A stretch of 64,000 nucleotides of DNA. Origin: Bacillota bacterium (GTDB lineage Bacteria; Bacillota; Clostridia; Acetivibrionales; DSM-1351). Each line of letters starts with the position of its first letter. Position 1 is the stretch's first letter. The stretch spans positions 51,493 to 115,492 of the forward strand of contig JAEZRV010000024.1 of assembly GCA_023444055.1 (NCBI GenBank), given 5' to 3'. The translations under genes and the position numbers were made by a program. The notes under the pieces were generated by a model. It saw only the letters and a list, made by a program, of their open reading frames with translations, was not told the origin of the DNA and searched no databases. Shown piece after piece: positions 8,391-17,944 of the stretch.

Positions 8391-10193
8391 ATGGGGAGAA
8401 AACATATTAATCATTTACCTATATTATTTAAAGATATATCAATTAAAAACAAGATTTTTATTTTTTATATAATTATTTTAGGGATTTCACTAAGTATATT
8501 TGCTTTGCTCACTATTAGCATATCCAATAAGGCAATAACCGAGAAAGCTCAAAGAAATGCGGAACGTGAACTGACCCTTATTGATAAGAGTCTTATGAAC
8601 TTGGCCATAAATTGTGAGGATTATGCAAGAATATTATCTACTGAGAATAGATTACAAAATCAACTTGAATTAGTGAGAAATAGTGATTTGAATTCAATTC
8701 AGAATATAAATGTTGAAAAAACATTAAAGGAAGTAATTAGTAATATTGTACAACCCAATACTAAGATGTCGGCTGCAAGTATTATGTCATTGAGAAACAC
8801 ACTTTTTGACATAGGTTATGCAGACGATTCAAGTGTCTATTCACAGTTTGATAAAAATATGATAAACAAAGTGGTTGAAATAAAAAGCCCTGTTTGGACG
8901 AGCTTGTTTAAACTAAAGTATAGTTATGGTGGAGAGGAGAATGTTTTTGCAATTGCAAAATCCATTATCGGAAGAAATACAGGAGCTAGATTGGGAGTAG
9001 CAATACTTTATCTTAAGGAAACAGAAGTTGCATCAATATATTTAAACAACATAATAAATGAAAATGATAAGTTTTTTATACTGGATAGTGAAAACAACAT
9101 AATATCAACTCAGAATAAAGATGACTTATATCATAAATTTAATGAAGAGAAATATTTAGGTAAATATAAACTAAATAAAATTCAAAACGACGAAAGTCTA
9201 ATAGTCAATATTGATGGTATACAAACACTGGTGACTTTACATAAGTTTGATAAGCTTAATTGGAAGATTATTAGTACTATTCCTATGGATGAAATAACTA
9301 GTGAGAATAAAGGAATTACAAGACTGATAATTATTATTGGCGTTGCATGTCTGGTGTTTGCATTTGTAGCATCATATCAATTGTCTTACACAATATCAAA
9401 GCCTATTTTAAAGTTGGTTAGAATTATGAAGGAAATAAAGCAAGGGAATTTGGGATTAAGAGCTGATTTTAATTCTAATGACGAGATTGGGATGCTTGGA
9501 GACGGCTTTAACAGCCTTATGGATAGAATTAACAAGTTATTGGAACAGATTTATAATGAACAAAGGTTAAAGCGTGAAAACGAATTCAGACTTCTTCAAT
9601 CACAGATTAAGCCACATTTTCTGTATAATACCATCGAAACTATTATTTCATTTATAAAACTTGATTTAAAGGAAAATGCCATAATGTCAGCAAAGTATCT
9701 TGCTGGATTTTATAGAATCTCATTAAGTAAAGGAAATGACATTATAACTATAAATGACGAAATGCTTCTTATAAATAATTATTTATCTATACAAAAGTTA
9801 AGGTATATAGAATACATGGATTATGAATTGCAATTTGACGAGGAAATATTACAATATCAAATTCCAAAGTTGACTTTACAACCTCTCGTGGAAAATTCTA
9901 TTTACCATGGCTTAAAGCAAAAAGAGGATAAAGGCACACTAATAATTAAAGGTTTTAAGCATAAGGAATATATTAATATTGAAGTTTTTGATGATGGAAT
10001 AGGGATAACCCCTGATAAGATTGATAACATACTTCACAGTTCGGCAGTACAGAATAAGCTTACAGATTTTGGAATTAGTAGTGTAGACTCAAGATTAAAG
10101 CTTCTGTATGGAGATGAATACGGTTTAAAGATAGAAAGTGTAGTGGGAGTATTTACCAAAGTCACTGTCAAATTGCCGGCAACAAAATTGTAA
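8391..10193 (+). CDS. YesM-type membrane sensor histidine kinase
   Basis: Sensor kinase of a two-component system that usually controls sugar ABC transporters. A transmembrane helix at about residues 22-45 and another near 310-330 flank a ~265-residue extracellular sensor of Cache type. A HAMP linker follows (ISKPILKLVRIMKEI). The kinase core has the H box SQIKPHFLYNTIE with the phospho-acceptor H409, an N box LQPLVENSIYHGL and a G box VFDDGIGI. Six hundred residues is normal. It starts 60 bases after the MFS gene. It pairs with the response regulator that follows and probably senses an extracellular oligosaccharide or a sugar-loaded binding protein (inference). Confidence 0.9.
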   Translation: MGRKHINHLPILFKDISIKNKIFIFYIIILGISLSIFALLTISISNKAITEKAQRNAERELTLIDKSLMNLAINCEDYARILSTENRLQNQLELVRNSDLNSIQNINVEKTLKEVISNIVQPNTKMSAASIMSLRNTLFDIGYADDSSVYSQFDKNMINKVVEIKSPVWTSLFKLKYSYGGEENVFAIAKSIIGRNTGARLGVAILYLKETEVASIYLNNIINENDKFFILDSENNIISTQNKDDLYHKFNEEKYLGKYKLNKIQNDESLIVNIDGIQTLVTLHKFDKLNWKIISTIPMDEITSENKGITRLIIIIGVACLVFAFVASYQLSYTISKPILKLVRIMKEIKQGNLGLRADFNSNDEIGMLGDGFNSLMDRINKLLEQIYNEQRLKRENEFRLLQSQIKPHFLYNTIETIISFIKLDLKENAIMSAKYLAGFYRISLSKGNDIITINDEMLLINNYLSIQKLRYIEYMDYELQFDEEILQYQIPKLTLQPLVENSIYHGLKQKEDKGTLIIKGFKHKEYINIEVFDDGIGITPDKIDNILHSSAVQNKLTDFGISSVDSRLKLLYGDEYGLKIESVVGVFTKVTVKLPATKL

Positions 10194-10195
10194 CA

Positions 10196-10237
10196 ATGCG
10201 AAGTTTACAATTTGTGCATTCATCATTCTCTTCGCAT
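10196..10237. repeat. Dispersed hairpin repeat, module A copy 1
   Basis: A 42-bp element bounded by ATGCGAAG and CTTCGCAT. It differs from the copy at 24902-24943 at one base and from 13672-13713 at a few. Confidence 0.8.
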
Positions 10238-10240
10238 ATC

Positions 10241-10262
10241 AAAAAGCTGCGAGCAGCTTTTT
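10241..10262 (+). terminator. Hairpin after the sensor kinase
   Basis: AAAAAGCTGC and GCAGCTTTTT form a perfect 10-bp stem with a two-base GA loop (effectively a four-base loop). Shape and T-rich arm fit an intrinsic terminator or attenuator between kinase and regulator. Confidence 0.55.
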
Positions 10263-10310
10263 GTGTATTTGAGCAATGGCGAGCTTCGCTCCATCGCCGT
10301 AAATGCGGCT

Positions 10311-10352
10311 ATTTAAAATGTGATTCCACATTTTAAATGCAAATTAGTATAA
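10311..10352. repeat. Dispersed hairpin repeat, module B copy 1
   Basis: ATTTAAAATGTG and CACATTTTAAAT form a 12-bp stem followed by GCAAATTAGTATAA. The same layout recurs at 13776, 37087, 39042 and 52105. Here it ends at the ribosome site of the response regulator. Confidence 0.75.
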
Positions 10353-10366
10353 AGGGGTTAATGAAT

Positions 10367-11989
10367 ATGTACAAGGTTATGATTGTAGATGATGAGTTTT
10401 ATTTCAGAGAGGCACTAAAAATTTCACTGAAATGGGAAGAACTAGGTTTTGAAATATGTGGTGAGGCTAAAAATGGAAAGGAAGCGTTGCAAAAAATCCA
10501 GGAATTGAAGCCTGATATAACAATTGTAGACATAAATATGCCAATAATGGATGGACTGGAGTTTGCAAAGAAATTAAGAGAATTAGGGATTGAAAGTAAA
10601 ATACTAATTTTAACTGGGCATAGTGAATTTAATTATGCTAAACAAGCAGTTTCATTAGGAGTATACAACTATTTGCTAAAACCAGTAAATGAAGACGAAC
10701 TAGCTAATTGTTTATGTGAAATGAAATCAGACATACAAAAGGAAGCTAATATAAGAATTGAGGTAGAAAGGCTAGAAAAACAAGTTAAAGAAAACATTCC
10801 ATTACTGAAAGAAAAGTTTTTAAATGACTTAATACTAGGTAATTCAGTAATAAAATCAGAGGAAGTAGTCGGTAAAACAAAATATCTCCAAATGAATATA
10901 CTTTCTGAATATTATCAAATAGCAGTAGTTGAAGTCAACTATGATGAGAATCTGGAATGGACTGATGAAGATAAGCAGTTGTGGTTATTTGCTATCAAAA
11001 ATATTACTGGTGAAATATTACAGGAGTACTTTGAATTTGAGATGTGCTATGACAGAGATGACCGTCTATGCATTATAGTATGCTTAAATGGAAATGAAGT
11101 GGAGTCTTTGTTAGAGGATACACTTGAGAGGGTCAAAATATCAGTTAACAAATATTTGAAATTCTTTATCTCAATAGGTATTGGAAACAGGAAGAGTGAT
11201 ATATTTGACGTTGCCAGTTCATATAAAGAATCTATTATTGCATTAAAGAATAAGCTTACTGTTGGTAGCAATAAAGTAATATTGTATAGCTCAGTCGATG
11301 ATTTAGAGCTAAAGCTCAATTTGTTTACTGATGAACACAGAAGCCAGCTGTTATTATGTATGCGGACAGGAAATAGTGAAGAAATTGATATGATTCTAAC
11401 CAATATATTTAGGGATGTCCGGGGCAGAAATATTCACTGTGAGATACTGTTTGTAGTCTGTGTGGAAATTGTGTCAGTATGCATGGAAATAATTGCTGAA
11501 ATGGGCATTGGCTTTAAGAAAATATACCAAAATAGCCAAATAAATATATTTGAAGAAATTCAATTAAAACAATCTATAGATGAAATGGAAGGTTGGGTTA
11601 AGGGGATATTTACAGATGCAGTTGAATATATCAAAAAGAACAAGACTACCAAAGCATCGCAGCTGATTGAAAAAGTAAAAAAATATATAGCAGATAACTA
11701 TCAGAATGATGAGCTTGATATAAATATAGTGGCGAAAAGTCTTTTTGTAAATTATGGGCATATTTGTTTTGTATTTAAAAGGGATACAGGTATTACAATA
11801 AATGATTATATTACTGAATTCAGAATTAAGAAGGCTAAAGAACTAATTGATAACGGAAATCAGCTGGTTTTTAGTGTGGCAAAAAAGGTTGGTTATGCGG
11901 ATGCGAACTACTTTGGAAAGTGCTTTAAGAAATATTATGGGCTTACTCCCAGTAAATATATTGAAAATGTAAGTCAAAAGGGAAATTAA
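10367..11989 (+). CDS. YesN-type response regulator with AraC DNA-binding domain
   Basis: Cytoplasmic transcription factor partnered with the upstream kinase. Residues 1-120 are a receiver domain: acidic pair DD (residues 8-9), phospho-acceptor D55 in VDINMP, the switch Thr and K in LLKPV. A long middle region follows. The last ~100 residues are an AraC/XylS helix-turn-helix pair (DINIVAKSLFVNYGHICFVF and VAKKVGYADANYFGKCFKKY). The ATG at 10367 gives the usual MYKVMIVDDE start with AGGGG 10 bases upstream; ATG at 10361 is possible, and 10337 would lie in a repeat. It likely activates the ABC importer genes downstream. Confidence 0.92.
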   Translation: MYKVMIVDDEFYFREALKISLKWEELGFEICGEAKNGKEALQKIQELKPDITIVDINMPIMDGLEFAKKLRELGIESKILILTGHSEFNYAKQAVSLGVYNYLLKPVNEDELANCLCEMKSDIQKEANIRIEVERLEKQVKENIPLLKEKFLNDLILGNSVIKSEEVVGKTKYLQMNILSEYYQIAVVEVNYDENLEWTDEDKQLWLFAIKNITGEILQEYFEFEMCYDRDDRLCIIVCLNGNEVESLLEDTLERVKISVNKYLKFFISIGIGNRKSDIFDVASSYKESIIALKNKLTVGSNKVILYSSVDDLELKLNLFTDEHRSQLLLCMRTGNSEEIDMILTNIFRDVRGRNIHCEILFVVCVEIVSVCMEIIAEMGIGFKKIYQNSQINIFEEIQLKQSIDEMEGWVKGIFTDAVEYIKKNKTTKASQLIEKVKKYIADNYQNDELDINIVAKSLFVNYGHICFVFKRDTGITINDYITEFRIKKAKELIDNGNQLVFSVAKKVGYADANYFGKCFKKYYGLTPSKYIENVSQKGN

Positions 11990-12307
11990 AAACGTACAAC
12001 TTCCGAATGAAAAGTCGAGCCATTCTTAGGTTTACAAATGACTTGTTGTTCAGTAAACCAACTTATTTTATAAAACCATTTAACTTTTCATTTGATAAGC
12101 TTAAACACCTACAATTCACTGGAAAAATTAGTCGTTAATAAATGTAAACCGATATTATTTTTTGATGTTGTGGATAATAACAGCTAAATTTACTTATTGC
12201 CATAAAATTTTCTCTTCATTAAGGGGGTAGAAATTTATATCATTTATATATAATTCTAAATCTTTCGAAAGAGATATTTAAATCAAAATGGTATAGGAGG
12301 CAATAAT
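11990..12307 (+). promoter_or_regulatory. Leader region before the sugar-binding protein gene
   Basis: A 318-base gene-free stretch. It holds a short hairpin GGTTTAC/GTAAACC (about 12030-12060) and a small TCTTTCGAAAGA palindrome near 12262. I see no confident promoter boxes, but activation by the neighbouring AraC-type regulator would be expected here. Confidence 0.35.
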
Positions 12308-13666
12308 ATGAGTAAATTGAAAAAAATTGCGTCACTTGTTCTTTCAGTAGCGATGGTTGCATCACTGGCAGCCTGTGGAGGAAGTAATACAGCAACAAAC
12401 AGTTCAGTAGCATCTTCAACAGAATCAACTGCACAAACTGCACAAACATCTGCTCAATCAGGTGAAAAGGTTAAACTGAAGTTCCTCTCTTTAAGTGCTG
12501 ATGACAATAGAAACAAAATAAGAGAAAACTATATTAAGAAAAATATTGTAACAGAAATGCCTAATGTAGAAATTGAATATGATTTAGGCGGCGGCGGAGA
12601 TGATTATGCTAATAAGTTAAAAACTTATAACGCTTCAGGAGATATGCCAGATGTATGGTTCTCAGAGCAGAATCTTTCGTCTGTAGTTATCACAGCAGGA
12701 AATGCTTTGGATTTAGCTCCGTATGTTGCAAAAACAGGCTTCGATAAGAAATTTACTATGAAAGAAGTAATAGCACCGGATGCAGATGGCAAGATATACT
12801 GTGTACAGCCTGGTGCAGACCAATACTTCACACCAAGATTGTGGTACCACAAGGATATCTTTACAAAGAATAACATACAAGTACCAAAGACTTTTGATGA
12901 ATTAATCAAGGTTTGTGAAACTTTGAAGGCAAAAGGAATTACACCTATTTCTATAGTTGGTAAGGGTGGATGGACTCCTAATCTTCACATGCTTCAAACT
13001 ATGATAATGGCTGAAGATCCACAGGTTGCAGTTGATCTTGCTAACAATAAAACCGATTTCAATAACCCTGTTGTTAAAAATGCGTTGGGAAGAATTCAGA
13101 GACTTGTAAAAGTCGGCGCATTTGCACCGGGTATTACAAATATAGATTATGGTCCAGCTGTTGAAATGTATACTTCAAACAAATCTGCTATGCTTGCAAT
13201 GTTTACTTGGGAGCTACCAAATCTTGAAAAAGCTTGTCCTGATACTGACTTTATAGTTTGGCCTTCAGCAAAAGAAGGTGTTGATGCAAATGCAGCAATT
13301 CAGTACTGGGGTGCACCTTTAAGTGGATATTTAGTATCCTCAAAAACAGCAAACCCTGAAGTAGCTGCTCAGTTTGCAATGTTCTGTGCAACTCAAGACG
13401 CTCTGTACTATAACACCGAAAGCAAGTCTATGACTGCTCTTGATACAGGTGTTAAAGTTGAAGGTATGTCTGAATTAGCAAAGAAGAACTTAGATCAGTT
13501 TAATAGCGCAAAATTAAAAGTTCCTTCATTATGGGCTGCAGTATATAGCACAAAGATGTCTGCTGAAATAACTACTCTTGACAGCAATCTTCTTACTGGA
13601 GATTATTCACCAGATGAATTTATTAATGCTATTAATCCTATATGGGCTAAAAACTTTGCTAAATAA
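12308..13666 (+). CDS. ABC transporter sugar-binding lipoprotein (family 1)
   Basis: Extracellular solute-binding protein of a carbohydrate ABC importer. A lipoprotein signal (KKIASLVLSVAMVASLAACGG, with the lipobox Cys at about residue 23) is followed by a Ser/Thr/Ala/Gln-rich linker and a ~400-residue two-lobed domain typical of the family. Aromatic and Asp residues (GKIYCVQPGADQYFTPRLWY) would stack on sugar rings. The strong site TAGGAGG lies before the ATG. It is followed by two permease genes, and the two-component pair is just upstream, a standard arrangement. Substrate is probably an alpha-galactoside or alpha-glucoside oligosaccharide, judging from the GH36 and GH31 genes (inference). 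Confidence 0.92.
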   Translation: MSKLKKIASLVLSVAMVASLAACGGSNTATNSSVASSTESTAQTAQTSAQSGEKVKLKFLSLSADDNRNKIRENYIKKNIVTEMPNVEIEYDLGGGGDDYANKLKTYNASGDMPDVWFSEQNLSSVVITAGNALDLAPYVAKTGFDKKFTMKEVIAPDADGKIYCVQPGADQYFTPRLWYHKDIFTKNNIQVPKTFDELIKVCETLKAKGITPISIVGKGGWTPNLHMLQTMIMAEDPQVAVDLANNKTDFNNPVVKNALGRIQRLVKVGAFAPGITNIDYGPAVEMYTSNKSAMLAMFTWELPNLEKACPDTDFIVWPSAKEGVDANAAIQYWGAPLSGYLVSSKTANPEVAAQFAMFCATQDALYYNTESKSMTALDTGVKVEGMSELAKKNLDQFNSAKLKVPSLWAAVYSTKMSAEITTLDSNLLTGDYSPDEFINAINPIWAKNFAK

Positions 13667-13671
13667 TACAA

Positions 13672-13713
13672 ATTCGAAGCTTACAATTCGTGCATTCATA
13701 GTTCTCTTCGCAT
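13672..13713. repeat. Dispersed hairpin repeat, module A copy 2
   Basis: Second copy of the 42-bp element, directly after the binding-protein gene. The left arm has changed to ATTCGAAG, so its pairing with CTTCGCAT is weakened. Confidence 0.75.
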
Positions 13714-13775
13714 TTTTGAGCAACCAAGCAATGACGAGCGACGGTGGAGCGAAGCTTACAAATGTTGTTCAATAC

Positions 13776-13802
13776 TACATTTTAAATGTAAATTAGTATA
13801 AT
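13776..13802. repeat. Dispersed hairpin repeat, module B copy 2 (right half)
   Basis: TACATTTTAAATGTAAATTA and the following GTATAA match the right arm and tail of module B; the left arm is replaced by a segment reading ACAAATGTTGTTCAATAC. Confidence 0.6.
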
Positions 13803-13835
13803 ACTCGAATTAAAAATGGTTGTAAGACAATACAT

Positions 13836-13869
13836 ATCCCTATATGGAAACTCAATTTCATATAGGGAT
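13836..13869 (+). terminator. Hairpin between binding protein and permease genes
   Basis: ATCCCTATATG and CATATAGGGAT form a perfect 11-bp stem with a 12-base loop, followed by TTATT. Such hairpins commonly lower permease expression relative to the binding protein. Confidence 0.55.
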
Positions 13870-13888
13870 TTATTAAATAGGTGATTAT

Positions 13889-14773
13889 ATGAATAAAAAC
13901 TATAACAGTAAACTAGCTATTTTTATATTTGCTTTTCCAACATTGATTCTATTTACAGCTTTTGTCGTATACCCAATTATCCCTGAATTAATTATTAGTT
14001 TTCAAAATAATGATGGCTTTAAAAGCATGGGATATGTGGGATTTGAAAATTATCTGAATGTTCTTACGTCAGCGACCTTTTGGAAAGCAAATATTAATAC
14101 ATTAATAATAGCAGCAATCTCAACACTCATAGGACTTCCTATTTCATTATTTCTTGCTTTATTAATGGATAGGCAGACAGAAGGTGCAAGAAGGTTTTTC
14201 AAACTAAGCAGTGTATTCCCAGCAGTACTTTCGGTTACTGTAATAGGTCAGATGTGGATAGCTATTTATGATCCTCAATGGGGAGTAATTAATAGTGCAT
14301 TAAGGTCAATAGGATTAGATAATCTTGCATTGGAATGGCTATCCGATAAAAGAACAGTTGTAGTTGCTATTGCTATAGCCTTCCTTTGGCAGTACATAGG
14401 CTTAAATGCGTTGCTTTTCTATACTGGTATTAAATCTATACCAAAAACTTATTATGAGGCAGCTACAATAGACGGAGCATCCTTCCTGAAAACTAGTTTG
14501 AAAGTAACGATACCTCTTTTACAGGATGTTACTAAATACTTATTGGTATTATCGGTACTTGGATGTATGTCCCAGTTTGCACATGTAAGAATAATGACAG
14601 CAGGAGGTCCAGGTGATACCTCAAGGACAGTTATTTACCAATTGTACTATACAGCTTTTTCATCATCCGATTACGGACAGGGATGTGCAATTGCTATTAT
14701 ATTTATAATTGAATGTCTTTTATTCACATGTATAATTAACAAATTTGTTGCAAGAGAAAAAGTAGAATTCTAA
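13889..14773 (+). CDS. ABC sugar transporter permease (UgpA/MalF type)
   Basis: First membrane subunit of the importer. The 294 residues carry six hydrophobic helices, the first at about residues 9-33. The EAA cytoplasmic loop that contacts the ATPase reads YYEAATIDGASFLKTSLKVTIPLL (about residues 190-215). It is 222 bases after the binding-protein gene, separated by repeats and a hairpin, and 19 bases before the second permease gene. AGGTGATT precedes the ATG. No ATP-binding subunit is encoded nearby, so an MsmX-like shared ATPase elsewhere is expected. Confidence 0.9.
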   Translation: MNKNYNSKLAIFIFAFPTLILFTAFVVYPIIPELIISFQNNDGFKSMGYVGFENYLNVLTSATFWKANINTLIIAAISTLIGLPISLFLALLMDRQTEGARRFFKLSSVFPAVLSVTVIGQMWIAIYDPQWGVINSALRSIGLDNLALEWLSDKRTVVVAIAIAFLWQYIGLNALLFYTGIKSIPKTYYEAATIDGASFLKTSLKVTIPLLQDVTKYLLVLSVLGCMSQFAHVRIMTAGGPGDTSRTVIYQLYYTAFSSSDYGQGCAIAIIFIIECLLFTCIINKFVAREKVEF

Positions 14774-14792
14774 TGGGAGTGATGAATTAAAA

Positions 14793-15620
14793 ATGAAACA
14801 AAAAGTTATTAACAGGATAATCAAGATAACACTAATTATTATAGGATTAAGTTTTCTTTTCCCATTATATTGGATGGTGAATCTATCCTTCAAATCAAAA
14901 AGTGAGGTATATGATAATCCGTTTGGTCTACCACAGCAATGGGTTTTTAACAACTATGGTGATGCATTGGATAAGTTTAACTTCTTCAGATACTTCTCAA
15001 ACAGTGTGATATATTCTATAGGTACAATTATTATTACAATCCTTTTAGGTAGTATGTTTGCATACTGCGTAAGCAGAATGGACTGGAGATTTAAAAATAC
15101 TGCTTTGACATATGTTTCACTAGGCCTTATTATACCAGTACAGGTTGTAATTATACCTCTTCTTATAATGGTTAAGAATTTGGGACTGAAGGGAACCCAT
15201 TTGGGATTAATACTTCCATATTCAGCTTTTGCATTATCCTCATGCATTTTAATGCTGTATGCATTTTTTAGAACGTTACCCAGAGAGCTTGAAGAAGCAG
15301 CATGCATTGATGGCTGCAATATCTACCAAACATTTTTTAGAATAATACTTCCAACAATCAAACCTGCAATTGCAACTCAATTTGCCTTTATATTTATGAA
15401 CACATATAATGAGTTCTTTTTAGCATTTATTTTAGCTGCGGATGATAAAATTAGACCATTACCAGTAGGCTTACTTAATTTCTTTGTAAGTATAGGTGTA
15501 TCCCATTGGGGGCAAATTGGTGCCGCTATGGTTATAACAAGTATTCCTACAGTTCTAGTATATTTATTTGGAAATGAGCAAATAGAAAATGCTCTTACAG
15601 CAGGAGCGATTTTGAAATAG
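14793..15620 (+). CDS. ABC sugar transporter permease (UgpE/MalG type)
   Basis: Second membrane subunit of the same importer, 275 residues and six hydrophobic helices. The EAA loop reads ELEEAACIDGCNIYQTFFRI near residues 165-190, followed by IILPTIKPA. The ATG follows GGGAGTGATG and lies 19 bases after the first permease gene, so the two are translated from one message. The alpha-galactosidase gene starts 39 bases downstream. This suggests that the imported oligosaccharide is cut inside the cell by the next two enzymes. Confidence 0.9.
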   Translation: MKQKVINRIIKITLIIIGLSFLFPLYWMVNLSFKSKSEVYDNPFGLPQQWVFNNYGDALDKFNFFRYFSNSVIYSIGTIIITILLGSMFAYCVSRMDWRFKNTALTYVSLGLIIPVQVVIIPLLIMVKNLGLKGTHLGLILPYSAFALSSCILMLYAFFRTLPRELEEAACIDGCNIYQTFFRIILPTIKPAIATQFAFIFMNTYNEFFLAFILAADDKIRPLPVGLLNFFVSIGVSHWGQIGAAMVITSIPTVLVYLFGNEQIENALTAGAILK

Positions 15621-15659
15621 CATTGAAATACTAATACGTTTAAAGGAGGTGCCGAGTCC

Positions 15660-17762
15660 ATGTCAGTTTTATCAGAATACATTTTATCAGATATGATAGT
15701 AAGATACTTAGTGAATGAAGAAGGTAATGCAGGTTTTGAGATCTTGCCTGCCTGCCTGAAATATAAAGTAACTACCTCCAAAAAGTATAATATTGATCCA
15801 CTTGTTCAAGTTTTTATCAGAGGCGATGACTTTTCAGGAGGGTTTGCAAATGGACATACGATGAGAAACGGTCAACAGGCCTCCTTGCTTCAATACGAAT
15901 CGCAAAAGGTTGAAAATATAGAAAACACACAGGTCATAACAACAATACTCAAAAGTAAACGTGGCTATGTAGTAAGGCATATACTTACCTATCATAATGG
16001 GCTTAACGCATTTGAGGTAAAGACGGTATTTGCCAATAAATCAGATAGGACTATCTATTTGGAGATGATCTCAAGTTTTTCTATTGGTGGGCTGACTCCT
16101 TTTATAGCAGGAGAAGCATCGGAAAGTATGAATATTCATAGGCTCCGCAGTTGCTGGAGTAATGAAGGAAGGCTCATAACGGAATCAGTTGAGGACTTGC
16201 AGCTTGAACCATCTTGGTCAGGTCACGGTGTAAGAACAGAAAAGTTTGGTCAGATTGGGTCTATGCCTGTGAGAAAATATTTCCCGTTTTTAGCGGTGGA
16301 AGATACCGTTACAGGTGTGGTATGGGCAGCGCAACTAGCCTGTGCTTCATCATGGCAGATGGAGTTATATAGAAAAGATGATGCCCTATGTATATCGGGT
16401 GGACTTGCAGACTATGATTTTGGGCATTGGATGAAGGAAATGGAACCTGAAACTGAATTTGAGACACCGACCGCATATTTAACGGTCGGTATTGGAAATG
16501 TAGACGATGTATCACAAAGACTTTTGACAATTCAAAAAAATAACTTTAATAAGATAAATAAATTTGACAGACTACCAGTTTTATTCAATGAATTCTGCAC
16601 TACTTGGGGAAATCCTTCCCATGATAATATCAAAAAGATTGTTGATATTATTAAAGATAAAGGAGTAGATTATTTTGTTATAGACTCAGGTTGGTTTGCA
16701 GACGAAGAATATGGCTGGGATGGTACACATGGGGATTGGATAGTAAGTCCAGAAGTTTTCCCCCACGGTCTAGAGGAGACTGTAAGGATAATCAGGGAGG
16801 CGGGGATGACTCCCGGAATCTGGTTTGAGTTTGAGAACTGTGGCTTTCTGTCAAAAGCATATAAAAACGACAAACACCTTCTAACTAGAAATGGAAATGT
16901 AATAACTTCAGGACTCAGGAGATTTTGGGATATGACCGATCCATGGGTTATTGATTACCTGAGTGAAAAAGTTATATCAATGCTTAAGCAATATGGCTTT
17001 AAATATTTGAAAGTTGACTATAATGAAACAATAGGGATAGGTTGTGATGGGTATGAGTCTCTGGGAGAGGGATTAAGACAAAGAATTCTCGCTTCGCAGA
17101 AGTTTTTTGGGAAAATTAGGGAGGAGATCCCTGACATTATCATAGAAAACTGTTCTTCGGGAGGACATAGACTTGAACCATCAATGATGTCATTATGCGA
17201 AATGGCTTCCTTTTCGGATGCACATGAGTGTAATGAAATACCAGTTGTAGCAGCCAATCTCCATAGAGTTATTAATCCATGCCAATCACAGATATGGGCT
17301 GTGCTACGGAAAGAAGACAGTAAAAAAAGAATTGTATATTCTATTATTAATACCTTCCTTGGAGTAATGTGCTTATCTGGTGATGTTTATGATTTGGATG
17401 AAGAACAGTGGAATGTAATTGAATCGGGAATCAGTTTCTACCGTTCCATTTCAAATATTATATTAAATGGCACAACTTACTTCTTTGGCTCAAAGCTTAA
17501 AAGCTACAGAAATCCTAAGGGATGGATGGGTATAATAAGAAAGCTTGATGATGAAAAGGAAGTACTTGCTTTGATTTATACATTCCAAGGAGATTTCACT
17601 GATATGTTGGAAATTCCTATTGGAAATAATTATGAAATTTGCGATATCTACTGTGCTTCCGATAATCGTGTTTTACTCATGAACGAAAACCTTTGTGTAA
17701 ACATGAAGGATGAGTTCGAAGCAGTCGCTGTCCATTTAAAGTTGAAAAGTGATAATAATTAA
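15660..17762 (+). CDS. GH36-family alpha-galactosidase
   Basis: Cytoplasmic (no signal peptide) retaining glycoside hydrolase of clan GH-D that would release alpha-linked galactose. The N-terminal beta-sandwich spans about residues 1-290. The TIM barrel has VIDSGWFAD, the nucleophile motif YLKVDYNE (about residue 453), ENCSSGGHRLEP and the acid/base segment SFSDAHE. The last region replaces the usual WxSDxxDxxxR pattern, so it is a divergent GH36 member, and alpha-N-acetylgalactosaminidase cannot be excluded. Seven hundred residues is normal. AAAGGAGGT lies 10 bases before the ATG. A strong hairpin at 17794-17862 ends the unit. Confidence 0.87.
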   Translation: MSVLSEYILSDMIVRYLVNEEGNAGFEILPACLKYKVTTSKKYNIDPLVQVFIRGDDFSGGFANGHTMRNGQQASLLQYESQKVENIENTQVITTILKSKRGYVVRHILTYHNGLNAFEVKTVFANKSDRTIYLEMISSFSIGGLTPFIAGEASESMNIHRLRSCWSNEGRLITESVEDLQLEPSWSGHGVRTEKFGQIGSMPVRKYFPFLAVEDTVTGVVWAAQLACASSWQMELYRKDDALCISGGLADYDFGHWMKEMEPETEFETPTAYLTVGIGNVDDVSQRLLTIQKNNFNKINKFDRLPVLFNEFCTTWGNPSHDNIKKIVDIIKDKGVDYFVIDSGWFADEEYGWDGTHGDWIVSPEVFPHGLEETVRIIREAGMTPGIWFEFENCGFLSKAYKNDKHLLTRNGNVITSGLRRFWDMTDPWVIDYLSEKVISMLKQYGFKYLKVDYNETIGIGCDGYESLGEGLRQRILASQKFFGKIREEIPDIIIENCSSGGHRLEPSMMSLCEMASFSDAHECNEIPVVAANLHRVINPCQSQIWAVLRKEDSKKRIVYSIINTFLGVMCLSGDVYDLDEEQWNVIESGISFYRSISNIILNGTTYFFGSKLKSYRNPKGWMGIIRKLDDEKEVLALIYTFQGDFTDMLEIPIGNNYEICDIYCASDNRVLLMNENLCVNMKDEFEAVAVHLKLKSDNN

Positions 17763-17793
17763 CTAAAACTTCTCAGTTAAATATATTGCTTAA

Positions 17794-17862
17794 AGTGTGG
17801 TAGCATTATCAATATACTTTCGAATTGTTTTGGCAACAAACCATTGATAATGCTACCACACT
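17794..17862 (+). terminator. Long perfect hairpin after the alpha-galactosidase gene
   Basis: Bases 17794-17813 pair perfectly over 20 bp with 17843-17862 around a 29-base loop. Flanking AATATATT copies extend the symmetry, and a T run follows. It can terminate the operon, though the stem is longer than usual. Confidence 0.7.
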
Positions 17863-17944
17863 AATATATTTTTTATGTGCGAAGTTTGAGTTAATTATAG
17901 TAAATAAATCAAACGATACATAGCTTAATACGGGAGTGGAAAAG

